Assembly: GCA_016550425.1 (NCBI GenBank)
Contig: JABXGS010000231.1
Span: forward strand, 1-8,469
DNA from: an archaeon
GTDB lineage: Archaea; Asgardarchaeota; Hermodarchaeia; Hermodarchaeales; Hermodarchaeaceae
Direction: 5' to 3'
DNA length: 8,469 nucleotides
Positions 1 through 5,584 of the stretch are shown here, in pieces. Positions within the stretch are counted from its first letter, which is position 1; the number at the start of each line of letters is the position of its first letter. The position numbers and the translations under genes were made by a program. The notes under the pieces are model-generated. The model did not search any database, had not been told where the DNA came from, and was given only the letters and a program-made list of their open reading frames with translations.

Positions 1-486
1 ACCCATTCCTGAGCCTTTATAGTGTTCAAATAATTCAGTTGTGATTGTGTCAAGTGAAACAGCGACTCTATCAACGCCCAAGTTGTAAAAATCTTGGAAG
101 TCATTTGTACTTAGAGGTGGTAACGCAAGGGAGAGGGGAATAGTGGGTAAATAGTTCTTGAAGAACGCAATGAGGTACTTCAGATCTTTAACAAGGGTTG
201 GATAACAAATAGTTTGAATACATAGGCGGTTAAAAGGGAAATTGATACCATTCTGGGTTATGCTTTCAATAAATTGGGTGAGGGTATAAGTAGGCCATGT
301 CACACGAGAAAGCTGGCTAGCTTTTGCACTACTTTCTCGTGCTTGAGCACAAAACGCACAATTGGCACTGCAACGTGATTTTGTGAACATCATTGTGTAG
401 GCGGTTTTAGGCTGGGCATCTAATCTACATTGAACAAGTCCAAGAAGTGCCGCTGTTCCAACTGAAAGCCTAATAAATTTCGACAA
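1..486 (-). CDS. BioB-like radical SAM protein, 5' part (runs off left edge)
   Basis: The first 162 codons are present; the C-terminal part lies beyond position 1. The radical SAM cluster motif CxxxCxxC is visible as C39-SAN-C43-AF-C46, followed by AQAR, as in biotin-synthase-related archaeal proteins. The preceding stretch RLSVGTAALLGLVQC (6-20) and KTAYTM (27-32) also fit that family. It should bind a 4Fe-4S cluster and S-adenosylmethionine to start radical chemistry. The product cannot be fixed: true biotin synthase, one half of the archaeal two-protein lipoyl synthase (LipS1/LipS2, also BioB-like) and an uncharacterised relative are all possible. An in-frame TAA lies 11 codons upstream of the start, and no ATG occurs before residue 32, which would cut off the conserved N-terminal segment. 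The start is therefore the TTG at 486-484, preceded by GGTGAGG (501-495) with an 8-nt spacer. It may be cotranscribed with the geranylgeranyl reductase 104 bp upstream. Confidence 0.85.
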   Translation of the reverse strand, partial: MSKFIRLSVGTAALLGLVQCRLDAQPKTAYTMMFTKSRCSANCAFCAQARESSAKASQLSRVTWPTYTLTQFIESITQNGINFPFNRLCIQTICYPTLVKDLKYLIAFFKNYLPTIPLSLALPPLSTNDFQDFYNLGVDRVAVSLDTITTELFEHYKGSGMG

Positions 487-492
487 GAATCC

Positions 493-507
493 TTCCTCAC
501 CGAGGAA
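493..507 (-). promoter_or_regulatory. Small hairpin enclosing the Shine-Dalgarno of the radical SAM gene
   Basis: On the minus strand TTCCTC and GAGGAA form a perfect 6-bp stem around a 3-nt GGT loop. The ribosome-binding sequence GGTGAGG (501-495) lies in the loop and 3' arm, so the folded RNA would partly hide it. The gene starts at the unusual codon TTG 8 nt later. The pairing is seen directly; a regulatory role is inference. A 6-bp stem with a tight loop could also be chance, because an SD sequence only needs a nearby pyrimidine run to pair. Confidence 0.35.
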
Positions 508-541
508 TTACTGAAACCTTCTGTTATGTTAGATAGCAGGT

Positions 542-555
542 AAACAAGAAAAATT
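542..555 (-). terminator. Possible oligo-T terminator after the geranylgeranyl reductase gene
   Basis: The minus strand reads AATTTTTCTTGTTT from 36 nt past the stop codon. Archaeal RNA polymerase ends transcription at such T-rich stretches. The remainder of the 487-590 gap holds no gene and no convincing TATA box for the radical SAM gene, so readthrough into that gene is equally possible. Confidence 0.3.
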
Positions 556-590
556 AGGCTTTCGGGTTTATGATTTTCGGATATTATCAA

Positions 591-1802
591 TTATTCAAGG
601 GAAATTGCTCGTTTGAACCGCTGCCAAAGGTAAAAGGGAATAGTACGTAATATGGTGTCTCTATAAGGTCGTATTCCTACAATGAGATCAGCGGCAAGTT
701 TGAGGAACCGCTGATTTGATGCCAGCCCAGAACTTACGTCTAGAGAGGTTAAACTTCGATAGAAATAATTGCGGAGACGAAGACCCCATTTGAGATCACT
801 CCCAAAAAGCTGTTGCCAACGGTTCTCGTACTGCTGCAAGTATCGAGTACTAGTGTCACCTTTGTCCAATGCTTTTGTTGCTATTTCACCTGCAAGCATG
901 CCTGCCATTAAAGCATAATGGATTCCCTCGCCAGTAATCGCACTACAGTGTCCTGCCGCATCTCCGACTAATAGAACTCCGTTTGCAATGGATGGACGTT
1001 CGAAAGTTAGTGGCACTAACGCCCTTTCTTTCATCTGAAGCGTACCACCAGCAAGCTGAATTTTTCCTCTGGGATGGGCTTCAATGAATCGGTCTAGATA
1101 TCGTTCTAACCGATCAGTCACAGCACTAAGTAGAGAACCAACGCCTACATACACTACATTGCGTTTGGGAAAAATCCAAAGATAACCGTAGGGACACACA
1201 TCTCTTCCATAATATAGTTCCATGCGCTCTCCGAATCGTTTGGTAATCTCTTCCTCAGGTAAAGCAATATGCACCTGAACTGTAAGACCGAGTTGGTCCT
1301 TCCTAAACCGGGGTCGTATTCCGACCTGCCGAGCAACTGTTGAGTTGACGCCATCAGCCCCAATAAGCAGTGTGCCTTGAAGTTCTTCTGTTCTTCCCCT
1401 ACTGATTATCCGCCATAACCCATCCTCTCTTAGACAATTGATTACCTGATGCTGAAGAAGGACCTTCGCACCGACAGCCTCAGCCCGTTGACATAGATGA
1501 CGACCGAGTGCTTCTCGAGTAATTTGAATTCCAACGGGAGTCGGATAATCAACATGATATATTGGAGAATAAGGTATTACGAGAGAAATTCCCCTTGTAA
1601 TCCTTTCAGCATGGCTAATTGGAATTTGACCCTCTTGTACACCCTTTAAGGTAAGAAATCCACCACACGGTTTGTCTTTCCCTGGAATTTGATCTTTTTC
1701 GAGGACGACCACATTTTTTCCTTGTTTTGCAAGGGTTTCAGCTGCTAGAAGACCTGAAGGACCAGCGCCTACGATTATTACATCATATGTTGTATCAGCC
1801 AT
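591..1802 (-). CDS. Geranylgeranyl reductase family FAD-dependent oxidoreductase
   Basis: A 403-residue flavoprotein of the archaeal geranylgeranyl reductase family, which saturates the isoprenoid chains of digeranylgeranylglycerol lipids at the membrane. Seen in order: the N-terminal dinucleotide-binding GAGPSG (12-17) ending in acidic E35; the family motif PCGG (45-48), whose cysteine lies near the flavin in known structures; LIGADGVNS (146-154); the substrate-cavity signature YxWxFPx7GxG, here Y207-L-W-I-F-P212 then G220-V-G222, an exact fit; and the second FAD motif GDAAGH (280-285) followed by ITGEGIHYA (289-297). The length is normal for the family. The start is the ATG at 1802-1800; no Shine-Dalgarno is visible, and a TATA-like element about 30 nt upstream suggests a leaderless transcript. 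It is divergent from the DUF2148 gene. The exact substrate (phospholipid, free geranylgeranyl diphosphate or a quinone side chain) cannot be read from sequence, so no symbol is given. Confidence 0.92.
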   Translation of the reverse strand: MADTTYDVIIVGAGPSGLLAAETLAKQGKNVVVLEKDQIPGKDKPCGGFLTLKGVQEGQIPISHAERITRGISLVIPYSPIYHVDYPTPVGIQITREALGRHLCQRAEAVGAKVLLQHQVINCLREDGLWRIISRGRTEELQGTLLIGADGVNSTVARQVGIRPRFRKDQLGLTVQVHIALPEEEITKRFGERMELYYGRDVCPYGYLWIFPKRNVVYVGVGSLLSAVTDRLERYLDRFIEAHPRGKIQLAGGTLQMKERALVPLTFERPSIANGVLLVGDAAGHCSAITGEGIHYALMAGMLAGEIATKALDKGDTSTRYLQQYENRWQQLFGSDLKWGLRLRNYFYRSLTSLDVSSGLASNQRFLKLAADLIVGIRPYRDTILRTIPFYLWQRFKRAISLE

Positions 1803-1895
1803 CGGTTAGGAGTCATGGATGAATCTGCATATAATCCTAGCCGTTGAAGGTAAAGCCTAAAATTAGAATACGCCCCAGGATGAGCTGGTGTTTCC
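1803..1895. promoter_or_regulatory. Divergent promoter region between reductase and DUF2148 genes
   Basis: This 93-bp gap separates two divergent genes. The minus strand reads ATTATATG at 1835-1828, 26-33 nt before the reductase ATG. That is the distance expected between an archaeal TATA box and a transcription start at or next to the start codon. On the plus strand the same bases read CATATAAT and could serve the DUF2148 gene with a leader of about 40 nt. A shared core promoter is an inference; no BRE or operator repeat is evident. Confidence 0.45.
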
Positions 1896-2444
1896 ATGCG
1901 AATTACTGGCTCAGAAGAAGAAACTAAAGCAGTCTTAGATGTTGCTCGACTTATGTTATTGGCAGCACGTACGGCACCAAAGGGTCGTGGAATAGATGAT
2001 CTAGAATCAATGATTCTGACAGGGAAAGACAAGGATGCTGTCGCCAAAGAAATGTATGAAATGGCCAAGAATCCTGATGATCATTGGACCCGTGACGCAA
2101 AGAACGTGGAAAAGTGTCCAGTCCTGGTTCTTATTGGACTCAAAGGACCCACAGCTGTAGATACACAATGTGGGGCTTGTGGGTTTGAAGATTGTGCGCA
2201 CATGCTTAAGGAGGGACGAAATGAAGGACGTTTCTTTGCTGGACCCAATTGTGTAATCAAGGCGATAGATATGGGGATTGCTTTGGGGAGTGCTGTAAAA
2301 ACTGCTCAAATCCATAATGTGGACAATCGTATCTTTTTCCGTGCAGGAGCAGCAGCTTATCGGTTGAAATTAATGCCTGAGTGCACAATCCTCATTGCCA
2401 TCCCTCTTGCAGCTACTGGAAAGAGTCCATTCTTTGATCGATAA
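1896..2444 (+). CDS. DUF2148 ferredoxin-domain protein
   Basis: A 182-residue protein of the DUF2148 family, small iron-sulfur proteins of archaea and anaerobic bacteria with unknown reaction. The N-terminal helix region VARLMLLAARTAPKGRG (16-32) recalls the opening of nitroreductase-like proteins and is typical of the family. The cysteines that probably hold a cluster are C74, then CGACGFEDC (C92, C95, C100) and C119 in GPNC; C163 lies in a C-terminal MPECTILIAIPL segment. The CGACGxxxC arrangement resembles 4Fe-4S binding segments of corrinoid iron-sulfur proteins. The length is near the usual 180 residues. The start is the ATG at 1896, preceded by a modest GGTG (1887-1890). It is convergent with the tRNA gene, whose 3' end lies only 15 bp beyond the stop. 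Family assignment is firm; function is unknown, probably redox. Confidence 0.88.
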   Translation: MRITGSEEETKAVLDVARLMLLAARTAPKGRGIDDLESMILTGKDKDAVAKEMYEMAKNPDDHWTRDAKNVEKCPVLVLIGLKGPTAVDTQCGACGFEDCAHMLKEGRNEGRFFAGPNCVIKAIDMGIALGSAVKTAQIHNVDNRIFFRAGAAAYRLKLMPECTILIAIPLAATGKSPFFDR

Positions 2445-2497
2445 CATTGGAGAAGAGAGTGGTAGCCCGGCGCGGATTCGAACCGCGGTCCCAAGGT

Positions 2498-2523
2498 TTC
2501 TCTTCACAATGTAGGGATGTGAA
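2498..2523 (-). other. Canonical 37/38 tRNA intron with bulge-helix-bulge
   Basis: A 26-nt intron lies between G37 and A38. The splice site forms a complete bulge-helix-bulge: exon CTCT (positions 32-35) pairs with intron AGAG as the 4-bp central helix, the 3-nt bulges are GGT (5' site) and AAA (3' site), the outer helix is the anticodon stem, and the inner helix is TCAC/GTGA. Cutting after the second base of each bulge gives exactly this intron and restores a 7-nt anticodon loop. Confidence 0.9.
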
Positions 2524-2546
2524 CCAGAGCCTCGGATGATTGACCA

Positions 2547-2571
2547 AAGTGCATACTCAGCGGTGAGTTAT
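2547..2571 (-). other. Non-canonical intron in the D-loop of tRNA-Gln
   Basis: Removing 25 nt between GTGTAG and TGGTCAATCAT restores a normal D-arm. The proposed splice motif has a central helix GTGT/GCAC (one G-U) with 3-nt bulges AGA and TTT; cutting after the second base of each bulge gives these borders. The intron has its own hairpin CTCA-CCGC-TGAG. The outer and inner helices beside the bulges contain mismatches, so the motif is relaxed. A shifted helix, TGTA/TGCA, would move the borders by one or two bases. That an insertion exists here is certain from tRNA length; the exact ends are inferred. Confidence 0.75.
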
Positions 2572-2594
2572 CTACACTACCGGGCTTCCAGCGT

Positions 2595-2601
2595 AAAAAA
2601 A
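2595..2601 (-). terminator. T7 run ending the prs - small CxxC protein transcript
   Basis: Seven consecutive T on the minus strand begin 12 nt past the stop codon of the small CxxC gene and end 8 nt before the tRNA 5' end. Oligo-T is the usual intrinsic terminator signal in archaea. It lies upstream of the expected tRNA transcription start, so it would stop readthrough from the upstream genes without affecting the tRNA. Plausible, not proven. Confidence 0.5.
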
Positions 2602-2612
2602 GTTGAAGTGTT

Positions 2613-2620
2613 CTTATTTA
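2613..2620 (-). promoter_or_regulatory. TATA box of the tRNA-Gln gene, inside the end of the upstream CDS
   Basis: The minus strand reads TAAATAAG here, 27-34 nt upstream of the first tRNA base. This is the normal archaeal TATA position for a transcript starting at or near the mature 5' end. The element covers the stop codon and the last codon or two of the small CxxC protein gene, so one stretch serves as both coding end and promoter. Confidence 0.6.
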
Positions 2621-2865
2621 GTCTTTTTGCTCTTGGTTTTCTTTGTTGGTGCTGGAGTGGAGGTTGGTGTTGGTTCTTCTATACGGCTAATAAGTAATCC
2701 GGAATCAAGGAATATTGTAAAATTATGATCTTCGTGGATGACGTTAAAAGGTACTGGATATTGAGTTGCATCCTTCACTGCATCCATAGTGACATAGAAG
2801 ACGGCACGTTCACCACATATAGGGCATTTAAGGGCTTTCCAAAATTTGCGAGGAGGTTTTGACAT
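2614..2865 (-). CDS. Small CxxC (zinc-ribbon-like) protein
   Basis: An 83-residue protein with one CPIC knuckle (C14, C17) followed by G-E, a middle part with the sequence YPVPFNVIHEDHNFTIFLD, and a low-complexity tail from about residue 63 rich in Thr, Pro, Ser and ending in alternating Lys. The CxxC start and the P-V-P-F / H-x-D-H / F-L-D middle resemble small uncharacterised archaeal proteins with a half zinc ribbon. With only two cysteines, metal binding would need the two histidines (HEDH) or a dimer. I do not recognise a function. The start chosen is the ATG at 2865, with GGTGA (2878-2874) 8 nt ahead; a GTG at 2877 would add four residues but lies within that signal. It begins 15 bp after the prs stop, so the two form an operon. 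The basic tail could bind nucleic acid, which is speculation. Confidence 0.7.
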   Translation of the reverse strand: MSKPPRKFWKALKCPICGERAVFYVTMDAVKDATQYPVPFNVIHEDHNFTIFLDSGLLISRIEEPTPTSTPAPTKKTKSKKTK

Positions 2866-2880
2866 CCAGGATTTCACCAG

Positions 2881-3771
2881 TTACTTTAGCTTCTTTATAG
2901 CGTCAGCAATGACAGGCGCGACTGAAACGTGACTAATAGCTGAGGGTACAGTGTCTGTCCCGACAACATCAAGGGCCCCTGCGCTGTAAATTCGAACGAG
3001 TGCATTTAAGACAAGAAGGGGGTGCGTGCAAGCAACGTAGATGTTTTTTGCACCGTTTTTTTTCAGCACATCAATTGCTTTAATAATGGTATTACCTGTG
3101 CTGATGATGTCGTCGACAATTACTACGTCCCGTCCTTTGAGGTCTAGTTTTCGAGGCTTTATTTCTACTGTTTCTGCGTCGTAGCGTTTCTTTTCAAGAG
3201 CATCATAGTCAACAGAGAGTGCATCAGCTGCTATTTTTGCCCACGCCCCTGCTTCAGCGTCTGGTCCGATGACAGCCGGATTGTGAAGTGTGTGTTTATT
3301 ATTCATGTGTTGAGCTAATTCCCTCATTGCTGTAAGATCATGTAGCGGGACCGTTGTGAGATTATCTTGGTCAACAACCCGGTGGCGATGAGAGTCGATT
3401 GTGAAGATATAGTCGGAACCAGCGGCTTCAATGAGACGACTCACGGTTTTTAGGCTGACAGCTTCACCTGGCTTGAAGCGTTCATCTTGTCTAGCATAGG
3501 CAAAATATGGTAAGACTGTGATTACGCGTTTTGCTTTGAGGTCTTTGAGAGCATCGAGCATGAGAAAAAGTTCCATGAGATAATCATTTGGTTTTAGTGC
3601 CAGAGATTGGATTATGATTACCTCTTCTTTTGTTACCTCACCTTCAAATCGAATATAGGTTTCCCCATCGGGGAAATGCTTTACTTCAGTATTGAGATAA
3701 TTAGCCTTGAGTGATTGGGCAACATTCCAAGCGAGATATTTAGAAGGACTTCCACTTGTGACTATGACCAT
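2881..3771 (-). CDS. prs: Ribose-phosphate pyrophosphokinase (PRPP synthetase)
   Basis: A 296-residue cytoplasmic enzyme that transfers pyrophosphate from ATP to ribose 5-phosphate, giving PRPP for purine, pyrimidine, histidine and tryptophan synthesis. Family marks seen (numbered from the ATG): the N-terminal VTSGSPSKYLA; DGETYIR (35-41); the ATP-binding segment PYFAYARQDERFKPGEAVSLK (88-108) with R94-Q-D96; DSHRHR (126-131) in the place of the usual metal-loop sequence; the catalytic flexible-loop KKR (194-196); and the PRPP-binding loop VVIVDDIISTGNTI (216-229). The length is slightly short of bacterial enzymes, as usual in archaea. The ATG at 3771 is preferred because homologues begin just before this first strand and GAGG stands 9 nt ahead; a GTG at 3786 would add five residues. 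It leads an operon with the small CxxC gene. The 91 bp upstream holds only a weak AT-rich promoter candidate. Confidence 0.95.
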   Translation of the reverse strand: MVIVTSGSPSKYLAWNVAQSLKANYLNTEVKHFPDGETYIRFEGEVTKEEVIIIQSLALKPNDYLMELFLMLDALKDLKAKRVITVLPYFAYARQDERFKPGEAVSLKTVSRLIEAAGSDYIFTIDSHRHRVVDQDNLTTVPLHDLTAMRELAQHMNNKHTLHNPAVIGPDAEAGAWAKIAADALSVDYDALEKKRYDAETVEIKPRKLDLKGRDVVIVDDIISTGNTIIKAIDVLKKNGAKNIYVACTHPLLVLNALVRIYSAGALDVVGTDTVPSAISHVSVAPVIADAIKKLK

Positions 3772-3862
3772 GTCTATTGTCCTCACGTGGCGGTGATTCT
3801 TATCTTTAATTCAATACAAATAAGCTTAGTGGATACCAGTGGATTGAATAACCGTCTTTAGA

Positions 3863-4657
3863 TTACTTCGCAAGCATGTCCTCGAACCAGAGAACAAGTG
3901 CACGAAGGGCGTCATTAGAAAGACGGGGTGAATAAATCTGAACAGATCCTGTTTGATCTATTCGGCAAGAAAGTGATCGACCAACATCATCAATCATGGG
4001 AGTGACAAAACTGATTGCATGAATTATCGTAGCAGTCTTTTGAATATCCTTGTAGAGATCCACCTTGTTCAAATCACGCGCTCGAATATTTATTTCATCA
4101 AAGTAACTCCCATCGAACTCAATGTCTCGAAATATTGCACGAACTAATTCACCATGACCACCCTTTGTGGAATCGGTGAGATTTCGAATTACCTTTTGCA
4201 TTTTCTTGGTGTCAATTTCAAAGGGAGATAATCTTCCAGGATAGCCGAGAACCGCAGAGGACAATAGCCATGTTGCAGCTGAGACAGCACGGCTGGGAAC
4301 ATCCATTATGAAGCAAAATCCTGTTTCAGGACGCCAAAGGATTGGTGAAGTTACTGAGTATGGAACAAAACGGTAGCGCCTTTCACGTCCTCGTATTTCC
4401 GGAATTTTGATAATCCGATCATAAGAAAGAGTCAATTCGATAAAATTCGATGATGCCTTTTGACATTGTAAGACTGCATTGGGAAGCAGTTGTCCAATGC
4501 GTCGAGTGCTCATTCGACCACGTTTACCTGCTGAGTCTGCATCCTCATCACTAGATACAGCAGGTCCCGCAATATCATCCAAAGTATATCGCAGCTGCGT
4601 CAACTTTCGTGTAACTGGGACAATAGCTCGGGTTTCAGTAATATGAAAAGCCTGCAC
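3863..4657 (-). CDS. Protein of unknown function, 264 residues
   Basis: I do not recognise this protein. It is soluble: no signal peptide, and no membrane segment beyond one mildly hydrophobic stretch, SAATWLLSSAVLGYPG, about mid-protein. The first half is rich in strand-like segments with basic patches (KRGRMSTRRIG, RGRERRYRF), has an acidic linker SSDEDADSAG near residue 40, and two aromatic W/Y clusters. The second half is more helical (NLTDSTKGGHGELVRAIFRDIEFDG; LSNDALRALVLWFEDMLAK). A closing helix after a short strand, SVQIYSPRLSNDALRAL, looks like a domain end. It has no cysteine cluster or P-loop. The start is the GTG at 4657, which has a strong GGAGGT (4669-4664) 6 nt before it; the upstream GTG at 4675 precedes that signal. 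A TATA box at 4707-4700 completes a good promoter, so the gene is very probably real and expressed. Neighbours (prs, hypB) give no clear functional hint. Confidence 0.8.
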   Translation of the reverse strand: MQAFHITETRAIVPVTRKLTQLRYTLDDIAGPAVSSDEDADSAGKRGRMSTRRIGQLLPNAVLQCQKASSNFIELTLSYDRIIKIPEIRGRERRYRFVPYSVTSPILWRPETGFCFIMDVPSRAVSAATWLLSSAVLGYPGRLSPFEIDTKKMQKVIRNLTDSTKGGHGELVRAIFRDIEFDGSYFDEINIRARDLNKVDLYKDIQKTATIIHAISFVTPMIDDVGRSLSCRIDQTGSVQIYSPRLSNDALRALVLWFEDMLAK

Positions 4658-4808
4658 CAAAATACCTCCAACCACTCATTATGAAGTGCAACTTCTATAT
4701 ATTTAAAAAAGCCAAGATTTTAGTCGGTTTATTATCAGATTAATAGAGGAAAGGAAGAATTCAAAAGGCACAGATAATGGATAAGCCAACACACCAGGAG
4801 GTCTAACA
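4658..4808. promoter_or_regulatory. Divergent promoter region: unknown gene and hypB
   Basis: This 151-bp gap lies between divergent genes. The minus strand reads TTTAAATATATA (4707-4696), a textbook archaeal TATA box. A transcript starting about 25 nt on would have a leader of roughly 20 nt carrying GGAGGT before the GTG of the unknown gene. For hypB on the plus strand the best candidate is TTTATTAT (4728-4735), weaker, giving a leader of about 50 nt; the large AT block could also be shared. The hypB Shine-Dalgarno AGGAGGT is at 4796-4802, 6 nt before its ATG. Confidence 0.6.
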
Positions 4809-5567
4809 ATGGGACTAAAAGATGAAGAGAAAAAGCGAACAATCATAACACCCGACGAAGGGGAACACCATCATACTCATCCTCATGGACATAATCATGG
4901 ACATTCACACCCCCCAAGTTCAGATACTATTGATATCACTATAGAAGAAAATTTCATGGACCGAAATAAATCATTGGCTTTAGAAAATCTTCAGTATTTT
5001 GATGCCCACGGCATCCACGCAATTAACATTTTAGGTAGCGTTGGTTCAGGAAAAACTTCATTAGTTGAAGCCATTTCACAGAAACTTGCACACCGTCGAG
5101 ACGAGATATTGGTTATCGCAGGGGATGTTACAACAACCATTGATGCAGATCGTATTGCAAAACATGGTGTGAAAACAATTCAGGTCAATACGGGTGTTGA
5201 ATGCCACCTTGATGCAAAATTAATTAAGAAAGCCCTTGATTCGGTTGATCTTAGCTCAATCAAAATCATCATTATTGAAAATGTTGGTAACCTCATCTGC
5301 CCTGCTGATTTTCCCCTTGGAAGTCACCTTCGATTAGTTGTCGTTAGCGTAACAGAGGGACCATGGATGATTCAGAAGCACCCAGTCATGTTTCACGAGG
5401 CAGACATATTAGCAATTAACAAAATCGATTTAGCTGAAGTGATGGAAGTGGATGTTGATCAACTCGAACGCGATGCAAAACAGGTAAACCCCAATCTCAA
5501 AGTCTTCCGAACCAGCATTCGAAACGACAATGGAGTCGACGAAATAATTCAACATTTAGGATTCTAA
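4809..5567 (+). CDS. hypB: HypB, hydrogenase nickel-incorporation GTPase
   Basis: A 252-residue SIMIBI-class GTPase that helps insert nickel into [NiFe] hydrogenase, together with HypA. Residues 20-34 contain nine histidines in fifteen positions, a nickel-storing or -binding segment as in some HypB and UreE proteins; the CxxCGC motif of the E. coli type is absent. The G domain has the P-loop GSVGSGKT (76-83), GDVTTTIDADRI (105-116), Q-V-N-T-G (125-129), the metal-site pair C132-H133 in ECHLDA plus C164 in NLICPADF, the E157-NVGN switch, KHPVMFHEAD (190-199) and the guanine-specificity motif NKID (204-207). The length is normal. The start is the ATG at 4809 with AGGAGGT 6 nt ahead. No hypA or hydrogenase gene is in the window, so hypB stands apart from its partners here. 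It is convergent with the Roadblock gene, 17 bp apart. It implies the cell has a nickel enzyme, most likely [NiFe] hydrogenase. Confidence 0.96.
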   Translation: MGLKDEEKKRTIITPDEGEHHHTHPHGHNHGHSHPPSSDTIDITIEENFMDRNKSLALENLQYFDAHGIHAINILGSVGSGKTSLVEAISQKLAHRRDEILVIAGDVTTTIDADRIAKHGVKTIQVNTGVECHLDAKLIKKALDSVDLSSIKIIIIENVGNLICPADFPLGSHLRLVVVSVTEGPWMIQKHPVMFHEADILAINKIDLAEVMEVDVDQLERDAKQVNPNLKVFRTSIRNDNGVDEIIQHLGF

Positions 5568-5584
5568 GCAGCTACCCAAATTCA

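Larger units (their letters stand above)
2460..2586 (-). tRNA. tRNA-Gln (anticodon CTG) with two introns; CCA encoded
   Basis: Read on the minus strand from 2586. The acceptor stem AGCCCGG pairs with CCGGGCT (2470-2464), followed by discriminator A (2463) and genomic CCA (2462-2460). The T arm is CGCGG-TTCGAAT-CCGCG. The anticodon stem CGAGG/CCTTG (one G-U pair) holds the loop CTCTGGA with anticodon CTG at 2527-2525, which reads the glutamine codon CAG. The gene is too long for a tRNA until two insertions are removed: 25 nt in the D-loop (2547-2571) and 26 nt after position 37 (2498-2523). The remaining 73 nt plus CCA fold as a standard tRNA with D-arm GTGTAGTGGTCAATCAT. Splicing by the archaeal tRNA endonuclease and ligase is inferred. 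A TATA box lies 27-34 nt upstream. Identity and the 37/38 intron are secure; the exact D-loop splice points are less so. Confidence 0.93.

Noticed and set aside
1778..2068. Open frame of 96 codons on the minus strand
   Set aside because: It lies across the divergent promoter region and antisense to the DUF2148 gene, with low-complexity composition and no motif.
2007..2315. Open frame of 102 codons antisense to the DUF2148 gene
   Set aside because: It is a shadow of the real gene, whose cysteine pattern is conserved; the antisense protein has no family feature.
2460..2586. Split or circularly permuted tRNA gene
   Set aside because: All tRNA segments occur in normal order on one strand and the extra sequence is accounted for by two insertions, so simple introns suffice.
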